DNA of 64,000 nt from Vespula vulgaris (GCF_905475345.1 NC_066604.1:422501-486500), one strand, 5' to 3'; positions 10,810 through 24,908 are shown, counted from the first letter of the stretch. A program made the numbers and translations. The notes: generated by a model not told the origin, from the letters alone.

Positions 10810-11513
10810 TGAAACGATCTATATCACATGGAGTATAGCGAATTATATGAAAATTTATATTTGATTTTCACAGATTCCGCATATATAGATCCTGGAACAT
10901 AAATTAATAATACGTTGTCGTACGAGATCTAGAAATTGATGTTACATAGATACATACATATATACATACATAGATATATATACGTACATACATACGTATA
11001 TATGTATATATGTATATATATTTATTCTGTATTTACGATTTTCATAATATCGGTTAAATAGACGACGTTTATAAATGAGCTTCGATTCTCATGACTCGTG
11101 CGATCCTAATCTCTCTTTCTCCCCTTCTCTCTCTGTCTTTCTCTTTCTCTTTCTTTCTCTTTCTTGCCTGTGGCCTGATATTATAGGAGCATTTCAGTAT
11201 CGTAATAGGATTATGGCATTAACGCACGTAGGTATCGAGGACAGTATCCGTTAGTATTAGCCACTTCCTGCCGCGCACTCTCTCTTTCTCTTTTTTTTTC
11301 TCTCTCTCTCTCTCTGTTTCTGTTTCTGTCTCTGTCTACCTTCTTTTTCTCTCTTTCTTACCCTTTCTTCATTTCTCCATTTTTCATTTTGTTCTTATAT
11401 CATCGATCTTTAGATCATAGCAATTACGCCGTTCTCGCTATGAAGAAACTTTACCTGTTCTTTTTTCTTTCTTTTCTTTTAACCCTCCTTCAAATCCCCA
11501 TAGACGTGAGAGG

Positions 11514-11554
<41 letters not shown>

Positions 11555-12360
11555 ATAGAAAATGTTATCTGTCCCACCTTCAAGATTAGATTCGTGAGAA
11601 ATCTTCTTCGTAACGTCGTTTCAGATCTATCTCCTACCATTCGTATGTTTGCGCAACGGAAGCAACAAATTATCAATTTGTTATCGGATTTAAACTGTCT
11701 CTTCTAAACGTAGAATAATGTAATCGTTACTTGTCATCAGATTCATATACTTATTAAAAAAAGGGAAAAAAATACGTACATGTATGCATATATATATGTA
11801 TATAATGAAATTATTATGTATATATATACACCCCCACCCCCCACACACACATACATATAAATATACATATATAATAAAATTGTTACTATTAAGAATATTA
11901 TATCATTTTCTAGATTTATTATATATTATATATTTGTTATATATACATAATAAAATTGTTATTATTAAGAATATTATATTATTAAGAATATTAAAATAGT
12001 ATATTAAGAATTGTTATATTATCTATTGTTATGTTATTATATAATATTATGTAATTATTATATTATATACTACATTAGATTATTCGACTCGTTTTCGTTA
12101 GATCATCGATTTCAACTTGTCGAATTAATTGATGGAATCATTAAAGAAGCATATATACATACATATCTCTTTTTCTTTCATAAAAAGAGAGAAAGAGAAA
12201 AGACATAAAAATCGAGGAGTGTCAACGCGATCTCTTTCTCTCTCTGTTTCTCTCGTTCTCTTTCTTTTACGTCGTTATCGCTCCCACGTATATTTCATGG
12301 AAGATACTTTTCAGACCGACGTCTTATCTCGAAGGATTCGTTCTTATCGACTTACGTTGA
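10810..12360. other. Intronic DNA with short simple repeats, no gene
   Basis: Contains TACA/TATA runs (about 10945-11025), CT-rich DNA (11112-11370), a (TA)n run (about 11514-11551), CACC/CA runs near 11830-11855 and a short local duplication of aaaattgttattattaagaatatta (about 11875-11995). No exon is supported. Confidence 0.6.
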
Positions 12361-12421
12361 ACGAAGGAAAGAGAAAAAGAGACAGACAGACAGACAGATT
12401 GAAAGAGAGAGAGAGAAAGAC

Positions 12422-12464
<43 letters not shown>

Positions 12465-12530
12465 GAGAGAGAGAGAAAGAGAGAAACAGAGGGAGAGAGG
12501 GAGAGAGAAACGGAGAGAGAGAGAAGATCT
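12361..12530. repeat. GACA/GA purine tract
   Basis: (GACA)n at about 12382-12400 is followed by (GA)n with G and A interruptions. The overlapping frames of R/E or S/L residues are translations of the repeat. Confidence 0.95.
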
Positions 12531-12679
12531 GAGTGACGTCTCGATTCTGGTTCGTCTCATCTTTGTAGATGATGCGAACACCGAAACCAGTTTTCAATTT
12601 CTCACCTACACATGCGCGCCCACGATTTGTTGGCGCGATCTTGAACGTATTATATGAATAATACATGTTTCTTATATGA

Positions 12680-12728
<49 letters not shown>

Positions 12729-13020
12729 CATCAAAGTACATCTATCTATGTACATATAGATATACATGTATACGTAGGTTTATATAAATATGCACGTAAT
12801 TGTGAAGATGTTCCAAGTAAAGAATATTAGATACTATTTAATGAATATCATTTTGTTTTATTTTTAACACTGTATCAAATTTTACAATTAAAAAATCTCA
12901 TTGATAATATCAGTGGTTCATAGAGTGTGGCGAAGTTAAGTAAAAACACGTGTTTCGCATCTGTTTCGTGATTCGCGCACGCGTCTGAGATGTTGAAGAT
13001 GGGGATAGAAAACGAGTGTG

Positions 13021-13088
<68 letters not shown>

Positions 13089-13317
13089 AAGGAAAAGACG
13101 AAAATGTGATGGAGGAGTTTTTTTCATTCGTTAGTTTCTTCATTTTAAAGCACCTACTTCCTCAATGTTTATCTTTCGTTTTTATTCAAGCAGACCCTCT
13201 ATCTTTCTCTTTCTTCCTCTCTCCCTCTTTTTCTCAAAGAAACACAAAGTTATATACGCAGTAAATCTTTCAAGTCACACGAGCAACGATCGAGTCTCGT
13301 ATATTTTTGCAAGGATT

Positions 13318-13363
<46 letters not shown>

Positions 13364-13400
13364 ATATATATGTATATTTATATATATTTATATAACTATA
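12680..13400. repeat. Cluster of (TA)n, (GA)n and (TA)n tracts
   Basis: (TA)n lies at about 12685-12726, (GA)n at about 13024-13090 and (TA)n at about 13322-13356. The DNA between shows no exon. Confidence 0.9.
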
Positions 13401-14330
13401 TAATTAAGACATAAATATATATATATATAATAAAATATTATAGACACACCTATATATACATACACACACATATAAAATTGATTGGAATCTTCTTGAAACT
13501 TATATTATTTATATATATTAATTATATTTGCTGAAAATTTTATTATACATTTGATGTATATCAAGTGAGAGACATCGAAATATCCAGAAATTTTAACCTA
13601 AGGAATAAAAAATCTGTAAATTTTAAACCCAAATGTGAAAACTACAATTTTCATCATTTTTAATTGTTCCTACCTCACAGCATCATTAATCGATTTCGAT
13701 GAAATTTTCACCATATATATAAGACAGAATAGAAATAAATCTTGAAAATGTATTATTTAAATTTTCATTACAGACTGAGATAAGAAAAAAAGAAGATTAT
13801 AAAAAGCGATATTTACTTTTTCCTTCGTGATTCCGACCAATTACAATTTCTTTCCAACCATTTGTTTTTTCTTTACACACCATTTAATAAATTAAATTCC
13901 TTTTAACTCCCCCCTTCCTAAAAAGAAAAGAAATGAAAATCAAGTCGTTTCATCGAATCTTAAAAAAGTTATTTCGTTGCAAAAAGTATGCGCTTAATTT
14001 TTCTCATACATTAACTAAATATACCCGTACTTATATAATAAAAAATATATGCATAAATATATATACACACACATATACGCACACATACACATTATGAATA
14101 CACAAATATATTTTTTTTTCGAAGAAGAATCCGTGGGAGCTCCGATAAATATAATCGAGAAGAGAACATTAATATTTCGTCATTTTCAAAATGGATCCAG
14201 CACTACCGATATAATAAAAGTCCTATCTATGTATTTGCTCACGCATGGAACGTAACACATAGCGTTCGCGATTCCACGGCACGAACCTGTATCCGTCTTC
14301 TTGTTCTTTTTTTCGTGCGGCCAATGGTCA
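13401..14330. other. AT-rich DNA without a recognisable gene
   Basis: TA/CA-rich tracts lie near 13415-13475 and 14045-14095. A GC-richer stretch at about 14125-14330 holds a ccaat word (14320) and could be regulatory. No splice-bounded reading frame was found. Confidence 0.5.
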
Positions 14331-14337
14331 GGCACTC

Positions 14338-14462
14338 CGTAACAGCAACAGCACCAGCAACAGCAACAGCAACAGCAATAGCACCAGCACCAGCAACAGC
14401 AACAGCAACAGCAACAGCACCAGTACCAGCACCAGCAGCACTAGCAGCAGCAGCAGTAGCTG
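14338..14462 (+). repeat. CAG/CAA trinucleotide repeat
   Basis: About 40 triplets of CAG, CAA and CAC. The glutamine frame is interrupted by several TAG codons. The longest open frame reads the array as A/T/P and is not convincing. Most likely a non-coding microsatellite. Confidence 0.9.
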
Positions 14463-14599
14463 CACGGACGAAGGAACCGTATATGGTGCTGGCCTACTAC
14501 CTCCTTTCATCGCACACAGATAACCAAGGCACGTCGTTGAAAACGCGAATAACTTCGTATATTTTTTACTCTTCGATCCTCTCGTAACGCGATTCGTTT

Positions 14600-15051
14600 C
14601 TCATTTTTTTACCTCATCTTTGTATTATTATTATATCGAACTACGATATAACAACGATATATCGCGAATGAATAAATCAATTGTTGTAATATTTACTATT
14701 TTCATATTTTTATCTTTAAAGGTTTCTACTTTTGAAGGTTCTACGTATTGACAAAGTCTATTTTTTTGCATTTCTCTAATTATCATGTTAATTATGTGAG
14801 TATTTTACGAAGAAATGTTTTACGTTGGCTTGATATATAAGAACTCGTGCGATTATATAGGTATATTTATCTATCTTTATTTTTTATTTCTTCCTTTCTT
14901 TTCTTTCTTTTTTTGAATATTTAGCATTACGAAAAAGATAATGTACATTGATTTGGAGAAAAATATGTGATAAGGGGGATTTTTTTAGATTCTTTTTCTC
15001 TTTTTTTTTTTTCTTATATTTAAACTACTTTTATAATTCCTGACAAATACA

Positions 15052-15088
<37 letters not shown>

Positions 15089-15900
15089 TACATTATTTAT
15101 ATTTTATATTTATTTATATATTTTATATTTAATTATATATTTACTATTTATTTGGTCAGTATTTTATTTTAGTTACTAATAATAAGTATTTTACAAAATG
15201 AATAGTCAACAAACTATTATATTTGTAAATATTTTCATTGAAATACGTGTTAATAATTTTTGTATTAATCGGTATAATACTGATCGCTTATATTACTTAT
15301 TGATATTTTATTATAAATATTGGATATTTATTTGAAATATTGATTAAAAATTTTTTAAAAATACCGATCCATTAAAAAACAATATTTGTAGTTCTTATAT
15401 ATTTTAGCATTAAAAGATAATGTAGATCGATATTAAAGGAAAATATATGACAAGTTGAATTTTTTTAGATTTTTTTTTCAAATTAAATTGCTCTTATATT
15501 TGCTGATATGCATGCAGAGATACTATTTATATTTCATTTCTATTTATTTGTTCAGTATTTCGTATCAATTACTTTTACTACTTATTTTATAAAATAAATG
15601 ATCAAATTTAAAATACTTACAAATTATCATATTTATAAATATTTTAATTATAATACATATTAACACTTCTTGTATTAATCTATATAATACTAATCGCTTA
15701 TATTACCTTCTTATATTTTTTTATAAATACAAAACATTGATTTAAAATACCAATTAAAAATGTTTTAAAAATATTGACCGAATAAATAACAGTCTTTATA
15801 TTCTTTGAATACTTTAGCATTACGAGAGAGATAATGTAGATCTACATTAAAGGAAAATATCTGATAAGTTGAATTTTTTTAGATTTTTTATTTTTTTATT
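14600..15900. repeat. Diverged tandem repeat, about 400-490-bp unit, three copies
   Basis: The phrase ttagcatta(cga)..agataatgta.at.gat, followed by gaaaaatat.tga.aag...gaatttttttagat, recurs near 14920, 15405 and 15813. Each copy is followed by TA-rich DNA and a ttatttggtcagtatt-type phrase. A (TA)n run lies at about 15056-15083. Confidence 0.75.
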
Positions 15901-15939
15901 CTTTTTATTTATATTGCTTTCATAATTACTGTTACACGT

Positions 15940-16045
15940 AAATGCACGCACGCACGCACGTACGCTCGCTCGCTCGCTACACACACACACAGATATATAT
16001 ACACACAGAAAGGTACACATATATACACACACATGTATATATGTA
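15940..16045. repeat. CGCA, GCTC and CA/TA short repeats
   Basis: Successive (CGCA)n, (GCTC)n and (CA)n runs make an unusually GC-rich simple-repeat patch. The overlapping minus-strand frame rich in C, V and R is a translation of it. Confidence 0.85.
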
Positions 16046-16049
16046 TAAT

Positions 16050-16960
16050 AGAGTATCTTTACATCTAACGTAGGCCGGAAACAAAGTGTACGCATTCGAG
16101 TAAGCTGGTAGGCGTAGAAGGGAAATTCCTTAGTAAAATGTTAGCTTATTTCATGTAGCGTATTTAATTACGATATATAAAGCATTTTCTTGGATGATTT
16201 AATATACATATATTCGTGTATTCGAACGAAACAAATATCTATAATATATATTTCACAAACAAAATATATAGTATGATTTATTTAACAAGAAGAATATTAA
16301 ATAAATGAGACGAATGAATTTTCGTGAGCTTGAGAAATAAGAAAGTCATGTAAACGTAAGCTAGAACCAAGCGAAATGTTTTTTCATGTTACTATACTAT
16401 CGATAGTTACGATTAATAGCCCGCGGCAAGGCAACCACCTTGGACCATTGGTTACGCCTATGTTTGTTAGATACGTATATTCTAAAGATGAATAAGAAGG
16501 GGTGCTACTTTCCGCATGAACGAATTGCGCGCTCGTTCGAATCGCGATCGCGGATAATCGCGAGAATGATCGAGATAGGTTTAACAGTCGTTTATACACA
16601 TGCACACATGTAGATATATACAGCCTACATGTATATAACACGGTGTCTATTATTTAAAAAAGCTTTTCACGTATATATGTATGTATCTATGCACATATAT
16701 ATGTATATGTGTGTGTGTATATTTATGTATGTATATAGATATATGTTGTATGTATGTACGTACCTGCGTACGTGATGTGTACCATGTCGCACGCGCCACA
16801 ATTCGATTTCATTTGAATCGTAACCGGACTTACGCGTACGATTTTCCTTGAATCGATCGATAAAATCGAATCTTCTCGTGTGTAACTACGAGGCTAAATA
16901 ATTTTTTTCAAATGACAGCTACGACGATGACGACGACGAAATACCTTAACAAGTGCATGC
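16050..16960. other. Intronic DNA with a GC-richer core
   Basis: The 16410-16580 part (cccgcggcaaggcaaccacc, then cgaatcgcgatcgcgg) is GC-richer than its neighbours and could be a regulatory patch. TA/TG tracts follow (16670-16760). No exon or tRNA fold is supported. Confidence 0.45.
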
Positions 16961-16966
16961 GATAAA

Positions 16967-17511
16967 CGTATCAAGATTATTAACACTGAAAGGGTGCAAA
17001 CGGTGGGGGGAGTAAAACGGATTATTTTTCTACAAATCACTCGAATTACTCGAGATAAGAGTGTAAATTCTGATAAGAGGAGATTATCGTCGATACTACG
17101 TCGGCGATCGTGGGTCGTGAAAATATTTCATTTTCCTTTTCTGTACTTAAGTAGAGAAATATGAACCCGAATTCGGAGTTTCTAGAATTATTTAATGTTA
17201 ACGTTTAAATTAATTTTTTATTTTATTGGCGGAAGATTCTTCGATTAGTTATTTAAAAATTTGTTTTGATTGAATTCATGTGAAAAAAATAAAAAAAAAG
17301 GACAAATTTATGGTGAAAAGCACTTTCGAATGTATGAATAAACTGTCAAGTATAAATGGTTTAGAAAATATGCTCAAAAGTCGGATTCCGTATTTTTCTC
17401 ACATTAAAGATTGTTTAATAAAAATGTTCTGTGGTTTTTCTTTATATATGAAAAATTAAATCAGACTTTGTTTATGCAATAGAATGATAAGCACAAGTAT
17501 ATTTCAAAATA
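16967..17511 (+). repeat. Second copy of the 550-bp flank
   Basis: It parallels 1441-1991 in the same orientation, with scattered substitutions, and runs straight into the second Tc1/mariner copy. The sequence just before the element (atttcaaaaTA) is the same at both sites. Confidence 0.8.
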
Positions 17512-18960
17512 CAGTGATTCAGAAAGTTATTTGTACAGGGAGTTAACGGAAATATGAAAAATAAATAAGTAATAAAAGAATATTTCAATATCTTTTATTA
17601 ATAAGAAAATATAATATGTAGACTTTGAATTAATGAAACTATCAAAATGAAATAATAATGTCATCATTTATAATAATGAAAATATTAAGTGTAATAATTC
17701 TTTGCTGTTCTATATTAGATCATAAAATTAATGGCATACGTAAAGTATTCTATAAAATACAATTGAACTGTCCAATTTCGATTTTCTTATATTCTCCTCT
17801 ACTATTCATAGACTCAGTATAAGATATTGTAACGTTCAGTCAACATCAGAATGCTGAATTTGTAAAATTTAATATAATCGGATATAATAGTGCTTTATCA
17901 TGGTCAGAAAAGAAATAGAAACGACTTTAAAGATAAGAAATTTCGTTATTTCTCATTGGAAAAATGGAAAATTATGCAGAGAGATTGGAAATATGGTAAA
18001 TAAAAATGATATAATTATAAGAAATATTATTAAAATATTTAAAAATGAAAGCAGAATACAAAATAAGATCGGTCGATGGAGAAAGTTTTTAAATTCAATC
18101 GAAAAACGATTTGTTGTTCGAAAAGTCAAAGAAGATTGGAAAATGAGTTCAACGAAAATTAATGTTCTTCTCTCAAATTTTTCTAATAAAAGTATATCAC
18201 GAAAAAATTCGTACAATGGTCGCTTAGATCAGAAAAAAGGCATATGTGAATGCCATGATGTATAGAAAGAGAACGTGTAAAATTTGCCGACAAGTATATT
18301 TCTCAACCTATTGAATTTTGAAGAAACGTAATGTTTCGCAATGAAAGCAAATTCAATATTTGAAGTCGGATAGTTATCAAAAAGTGTGAAAAAAGTCAAA
18401 CGAAGAAATAAACCTTAAGAATCTTCGTTCAACGATTAAGCATGGTTGCGGCAATATTATGATGTGGTGTTGTATTTTTATGGTAACTTATTATAATAGA
18501 AAAAAATTAGAATTTATTACTAAATTATGAATACGAACTATAATACATTTAAATGTTTCGAAAAATATTTTATAAAAGAGTGCTGAAAAAAATGGAGATT
18601 TTGAACGCGTATCAATTTTATTAAAGCAACGACCTCAAACACCAATCAAGGATCGTTCAAGAATGGTTGTAGTATGATTTACGAAAAGTTATAAATAACC
18701 CAGCTCAGTCACCGGACTTAAATTCGATCGAGATAGCGTATGATAGACTTGATAAGAAAATAAAAAAACATTCGATTACTAATAAAATAGATCTGGAAAA
18801 TAAAATGATAGTATAATGGTACAACATTGAAGAAGATTATTTTAACAAAATAAATAAGAGACTTACAGATATTATAAAACAGAAAGGATAGCCTACGAAA
18901 TATTAATCACAATAAAATTATTAAATTTCAGAATATGTATCAGTAATTTTGATGGCCTAA
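17512..18960 (+). mobile_element. Second Tc1/mariner copy, right end lost
   Basis: The left end cagtgattcagaaagttat and the body match the 1992-3590 copy throughout. The right inverted end seen at 3572-3590 is not found; similarity fades after about 18950. With the flank it forms a duplicated block of about 2 kb. Confidence 0.85.
17900..18945 (+). pseudogene. Tc1-like transposase, inactive, with intact N-terminal 121 codons
   Basis: An open frame at 17900-18265 holds the DNA-binding part: a helix-turn-helix (SHWKNGKLCREIGNM, then IIRNIIKIFKNESRI) and a basic GRWRK motif where related enzymes have GRPRK. After the stop at 18265 the rest reads only through frameshifts: RERVKFADKYIS, a WCC-type motif, SNDLKHQ (S where the second catalytic D is expected) and SPDLNSIE with the final E. 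The 1992-3590 copy has a different residue at the same catalytic D, so both are dead independently. Confidence 0.85.
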
Positions 18961-20080
18961 TTTAATGCAAGAAAATTATTTTTCGTTTTTTCATAAATGT
19001 ACATTATAATACCGTAAATACATTTTGTTTTTAAATAGTTTTATTAATTCATACTTTAAATATTGTTTCTTTTTTTATATAAAAGTATTAAATTATTATA
19101 TTTTTAATACTTTTTTAAATATTCAAAAAATTGAATAATATATTAATTTATTAAATTAAATAAGATTAACTTTCAAAATTTCCTTAATTTTGTTTGCAAA
19201 AATATCAAGTATATCTAGTTTTTTTCTATATTTTTTATTAGATAAATTAAAGTTGGTTTTAGAGATTTTAAACCGTTTTAGCAAATTTCTTCAATCTCAT
19301 TTTCTTTTTTTTTCTTTCATTAATTTTAAGAAAATTAAAAAAAAAAGTGAACGTACATGTCAAATTGTTTATTTTTACTCTATTTCTATGAATTAAACCT
19401 AACAAACGAATTAATATAAGAATTAATATAAGAATCAATTTATATCAATGAAACGACACTTTTTAACAATTTCATTGATCACAAAAAATATAAATCAATT
19501 AATTAACGAATTAATAAAAAAATCAATGAAAGTGATTTCATAATTTCATGACGTAATTCCGAAGCAGTTATACCACTTATCAATAGTTAGCAACGTTTAC
19601 TTAAAATCTAATTTATTTAAAATTTATTTATCTAACAAAATTATTATTATTGTTATATGGTGGCGTGGTGGAAAAAGAGAATGAAACTTGATTTTGGTCA
19701 TCTTTTTCTACTTAACACGTTGATTTCGAAAGAAACGATAATAAATCGTTAACGAACGTTTGTTCACGCTTTTTTCTTATTTTTTTTTCTTTTTTTGTGG
19801 GTCTATTTAAAAAACGTCTTATACTTAAATGTCGAAACTAACGTGTTTCGAGGCAAGGTTTCATTTTCTACGATGCATGCGATATACGAAAGGGAAACAG
19901 TGCTTAACTTATTATTATACGTTGGGGAGAAACGTGGTCGGTAGGAATATCAATGCATCCTTTGTATCGCGTAAATGTACGTGTGTGTAATATACAGACA
20001 TATGTACATATATGCTCACATACATACATACATATATACATACATGACTATACCTATATATATAGAAACGTAAACCACTG
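18961..20080. other. AT-rich DNA, no gene
   Basis: Only low-complexity A/T sequence, short gaattaatataa repeats (about 19409-19440) and TACA runs (19980-20065) are seen. Confidence 0.6.
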
Positions 20081-20084
20081 AGAA

Positions 20085-20570
20085 ACAGTTTACTCCCTTT
20101 TTTAGATTTTTATTTACCTTTAAATTAACATCTTCGATAGTACAAAAGAAGTTTTATATATATACACGCACACACATATATATAATATAATATATAATAT
20201 AATATATGTTTATATATATATACTCATCTTTTTTGTGATAAACAAATAAATTTTTAGGTTTTTATTTACCTTTCGGTAGTCAAAAAAAAAAATTTGTGTG
20301 TGTACAACGTACACACAAATATACATACGTATACATATAAATTATGTAGATATATAGATGTATATATAAGTATATAAACTCTGTGTCTGTGCGTATATGT
20401 GTGTACACACGTTTTTTTTTTGAACCAATAATTTTTTAAGTTTGTATTTATCTTTAAATTAACATCCTTGATAGTGAAAAAAAAGAAAATTTATATATAT
20501 CTATATCTATATCTATATTTATACACGCACACATATTTTTTTTTTGGTAAACGAGTAAGTAGGTGCTACG
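20085..20570. repeat. Diverged tandem repeat, about 160-190-bp unit, three copies
   Basis: The phrase ttttta..ttt.tatttacctttaaattaacatc..cgatagt, followed by A-rich then TA/CA-rich DNA, recurs near 20100, 20250 and 20430. Confidence 0.7.
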
Positions 20571-21908
20571 CAGTATATCGATTAGATTCACGATACGGAA
20601 CGTTGAAAATACCTGCAATTATGTTTTATCGTCGGTACGAGGTTTTATCGTCGATAAAAAGTTGTACGACGACCTTCGAAAAAATTCGAAGTTTTATCGA
20701 TCAACGTATCACTTTTATCTAATACGAATCTTTTGTACTTACTGTTCCTTTTTTCTTTTTCTTTTTCTTTTTTTAGTTTTTTTTTTTTTTTTCAAACAAG
20801 AAGAAGAAAACTATGACGAATTTGATTGGTCGTGGCGCGCAGCTGGACGGCCGCGTTCGTTTCCAATGAAATTACATATCGCTGACCCGTGTCATCGGCT
20901 CATCGATCATTCTCTCTTGTTGATTCCGTCGACTAAATTTTCATCTCACTTTATCCCTTTGATTCATCTCTTTATTGAATGCTGGTAATAACAATACATC
21001 AAACTAATATTACACAGCTTTTACGAAAAGATCGAATAAAATACATCACGATTGTTTGTTTGTTGTTATCTCTCTAGTTGAACGGTGCTCTCAAAATTCT
21101 AAGAATTAATAGGAAAGAGAGAGAGAGAGAGAGAATGAGAAGAAAGAAACGAAATAACCACGTTCATTATCCCGTCAAATCCTTGAATACAGAAACAAAC
21201 ATTAATTTCACAAGGATTTAAAATTATGGTTTCTTTAGAATAACCTGGTTCAAAGACCACGGTTCCGCACGTCATACTTACTTTACACAAGACAGGCCGA
21301 GTTTGCCGAGTTGCGAAGTTTATCCGGAAAAACAAGATATTTCTTACGTCTTCTTCTTCTTCTTCTTCTTCATCGTCATCATCATCATCATCATCCTCTA
21401 TCCTTTTCTCTTTCGTTTGAAAAAAAGAAGAAAAAAAAGAATCATCGTCACGTCTCGGAATCGTGCTAACGGTTCGGCAAACAGGACAAGGAAAAAGAGA
21501 GAATCAACGACGTGTGACAGACAGGACGACGCCGTTCCTCTTATCAGGTTTCGAGCGTTTCTATGTGTATATATATATATATGTATGTGTGTATATGATA
21601 CATATAGAGATACAGTCACGTAGGCACAGGATGTATACGTATAACATCAGTTTTATTTGTCTTATTTTTCTCTTTTCGTAACACCTGAACGATCCAACCG
21701 ATGATATCGATGTCGTTCAGGTGTATGATCGAATTTTTACTAGCACACCGAACGTACCGATATCGATATCATCGAGTTCGAGATAACTGACTAACCATCA
21801 GTTGTGCTTCGTTCCTTCTTTGTTTAAATCATCGATGTCTTTGAGCATTCGAAATAATCTTTGAGGTTTATTATATATGTTATATTTTTATTAATATATT
21901 CTTTCTTG

Positions 21909-21940
<32 letters not shown>

Positions 21941-22240
21941 TTTGTGAATCGTGAACGTATTGTCGTCGTTACGATGGTTATAGTGTTACGAAAAAAAAAA
22001 AGAATTATTCGTTAAGAAATGATCGTAAAGATTTTACGTTTAACTCGACACTTTCGAGATCTATAAACCAACCATAAGAACCTCTGTCTTTCATCGATAT
22101 CACGCGCAGTTGCTGTGTTTGCGTTTGAGTTAAATAAACTCAAAGGTGTCAAGTATTTTCCCTGATATATTCAATATAAGCGAGTGGTAAAGCGAACGTT
22201 CAAACGAGCTGCCTATATTCACTGTTTTAACGCTAAAAGC
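20571..22240. other. Mixed intronic DNA with GC-richer patches
   Basis: GC-richer patches lie at 20810-20940, 21460-21560 and 21680-21800. The last has gatatcgatgtcg and ccgatatcgatatcatcg. Simple repeats include a poly-T (20776-20790), (CTT)n/(ATC)n (21348-21395) and a poly-T of about 25 (21909-21932). No exon with good splice sites was found. Confidence 0.45.
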
Positions 22241-22299
22241 GCCTTTGAAAATATCAACTTCGATACATATGTATGTACATATATATTGTATATATGTAG

Positions 22300-22785
22300 A
22301 ATACGTACGTACATTATGTATATTATATCAAAATGGAAAGAAAGAAGAAAAAAAATTGGAAACGTTTGGATTGAATTTGAAAAGTAGTGTGAAGATTGAA
22401 TACAAAAAAAAGAATCTTTCAAGGTCAGAATTTTCATATTGAGGGAATAAATAAAATAGAGCGAGGATAGATGAAAGTCTAACGAAACCGTTGATACATA
22501 TGTATGTATCATATACGTAAAACTTACCTATATTATATGAAAAAAGGAAAGAAGAAAAAGAAGAATAGTTGAATGAAATTTAAAGATTAGTCCTTTGAAG
22601 ATTGAGAACAAAACTCAAGGTCAGAATTTTCATATTGAAGGAACGAATAAAATAAATAAAACAGGAAAAGAAGTATTTAGATTAAATTTAAGAATTAATT
22701 CGCATAAAGATTGGAAAGAATATTATCAAGCACGGAATTTTCATATCAAATAATAAATAGTTATATAATAATAATAGATTCGTAT

Positions 22786-22817
<32 letters not shown>

Positions 22818-23559
22818 GATCGAAAACAGATGAGATGACAAACTAACAAATCGATTGATGTATGTGTATAGTTGTATACATTTATGTATATTATAAAAAA
22901 AAAGAAAAGAGAAAAATAATTGTATAAAATTCAAAAATTAGTAGTGTAAAGATCGAAAAAGATTATCAAGAATGAAAATCTAATTATTATTTGAAACATA
23001 TGTATACATACATATATATACATATACATACATACATATATATATATGTATGTAAAATGTATGTGTATTATATAAAAAATGAAAACTAGTAAAATGTCAA
23101 ATTCAATTTTTAAATTCGTATATGAAGATTGAAAGAACTGTCAGACAGGAAATTTTTATATTGAAAGAATTGATGAAATAAAATGAAGATAGGTGAGATG
23201 AGAACACAATGAATCCATCAATATACACATATCTACATATAAATATATATATATATATATTATATGAAAAAAGCAAAAAAACGAATTAAATTAAATAAAT
23301 TTATTACGTAATAATCGAAAAAAATTGTCAAGCTTGAAAATCTAACCAATTACATTATATATTATACACACACACACACACACATATATATATAAACGTA
23401 CGCATTATATGAAAAAGAAAAAAATGTTTGAATTAAATTTAAGAATTAATTCGTATGAAGATTGAAAAAAATAGAACTATTAAGCATGGAATTTTCATAT
23501 CGAATAATAAATAAATCGAATAGATCGAAAACAGGTCAGATGAAAAACTAACGAACTGA

Positions 23560-23607
<48 letters not shown>

Positions 23608-24350
23608 CATATATATATATATGTGTGTGTGTGTATATACGTATGTATGTATGTATGTATGTATAAACGTACGTATATTATACTGAAGGAAGAAAAGAAT
23701 AGTTGTATTAAATTCGAGAATTAGTCATGTGAAGATTGAAAAAAAAATGTCAAGGCCGAAATTTTTATATCGAGAGAATAAAATAGAACGAAGGGAAGTG
23801 AAATGAAAAACTAACGATTCTTTCGGTACATACGTATGTATGTATAATATGTATTATTTGAAAACGTGTATTATATAAAAAAGGAAAAAAGAGAAATGTC
23901 CGATTCAGTTTTCAAATTCGTTTATGAAGATTGAAAAAATTGTCACGAGCGCAACTTTTATATTGAAGAAATAGATGAAATAAAATAAAAATAGATAAGA
24001 TGAGAACAAAACGAATCGGTTGATACATATATGTGTGTGTGTGTAAAAAGGTACGTATTATATGAAAAGAAGAAGAAAAATGTTTGGATTAAATTTCAAA
24101 AGTAATTCGTAAAGATAAAACAGACGAGATTAAAAACAATTCATGCTATTATATAAGAAAAAAAAAGAAAGAAAAAGGAAGAAAAAAAAAATGTTCGGTA
24201 TCGATCGAAAAGAATTCTGTGCCAGAAGATTTAAGAAATTTCGTCGAGCACGAAAATTTGTGTAGTATTGTAGTAATAGATAAAATATAACAAGGGGGAA
24301 TGATAGGTAAGATAAAAAAAAGTTTAACGAATCCGATCAAAATGTTTCAT
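22300..24350. repeat. Long diverged array of a roughly 100-270-bp unit, about ten copies
   Basis: The repeating elements are a (cgta)n/TA-rich stretch, ttatatgaaaaaa.gaaa, aatt.gaatt.aaattyaa, gaagattgaaaa, tgtcaag(g)..gaatttttatattga and aatagatgaaataaaat...gatgagaacaaaacgaa. The tcaag..aatttt core is recognisable near 22420, 22616, 22727, 22966, 23140, 23325, 23480, 23747, 23940 and 24245. Spacing varies because the TA-rich parts expand and contract. Confidence 0.8.
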
Positions 24351-24359
24351 CTCTTTCTG

Positions 24360-24740
24360 ATGTTTTTCTTAGCAGACAAGTGGTCTCTCTCGGTCACGAG
24401 TCACGTACGCACTCGTTCCGCTTATACTGTTATTAATTAGTGCAAACAATCTCGACCATATGTCGAGACTTGCTCGCGGCGTTGGTTAAGAGTAAGAGAG
24501 TTAGATAGATAAAGAGAAAGAGGGAGAGAGATAGAGAGATAGAAAGAGACCCCATAATTTATATATCGCGATAGAAGAGTCCAAGCGAGTTAGCAGACCG
24601 CACCAATCGGTAGATACAGGAACATAGTAGTAAATCCCAAGCAATAATAATCTCTTCGTATCTTTTGCTAACCATACGCATCGGTAATAAGCGCGATTTC
24701 GCCTGCGAATTAATCATTTAACGCTTATGCATTAAATATG
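24360..24740. promoter_or_regulatory. GC-richer unique island, possible regulatory element
   Basis: Between two repeat-rich tracts, 24370-24720 is unique. It contains homeodomain-type taattag/taatta words, gcgcgatttcgcc and gtcacgagtcacgtac. It has no open frame bounded by splice sites. A regulatory role is inference. Confidence 0.3.
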
Positions 24741-24908
24741 AGGAGACTAAATAACTGAAGAAAGTAATATTAACCAACGATCGTTTCTATTTCATGAAAA
24801 TTTTAAGATAGGATCCAAATAAATCTGTTATATTTATATGATGGTTAACATGTTTACGTTTACGACATGTTATGATTCATTTTCTTTTTTTTTCTTTTTT
24901 TTTCTTTT

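Noticed and set aside
14315..14587. 90-codon frame of A/T/P residues over the CAG/CAA array
   Set aside because: It is a frame-shifted reading of a trinucleotide repeat. The glutamine frame contains TAG stops.
16520..16560. tRNA B-box-like gttcgaatc
   Set aside because: No matching A box, acceptor stem or anticodon arm could be folded around it.
21099..21335. Minus-strand frame containing GTVVFEPG, reminiscent of a Calx-beta strand
   Set aside because: Only one short motif fits. The frame runs into a CT tract, a GTAAGT donor interrupts it, and no acceptor or second motif is present.
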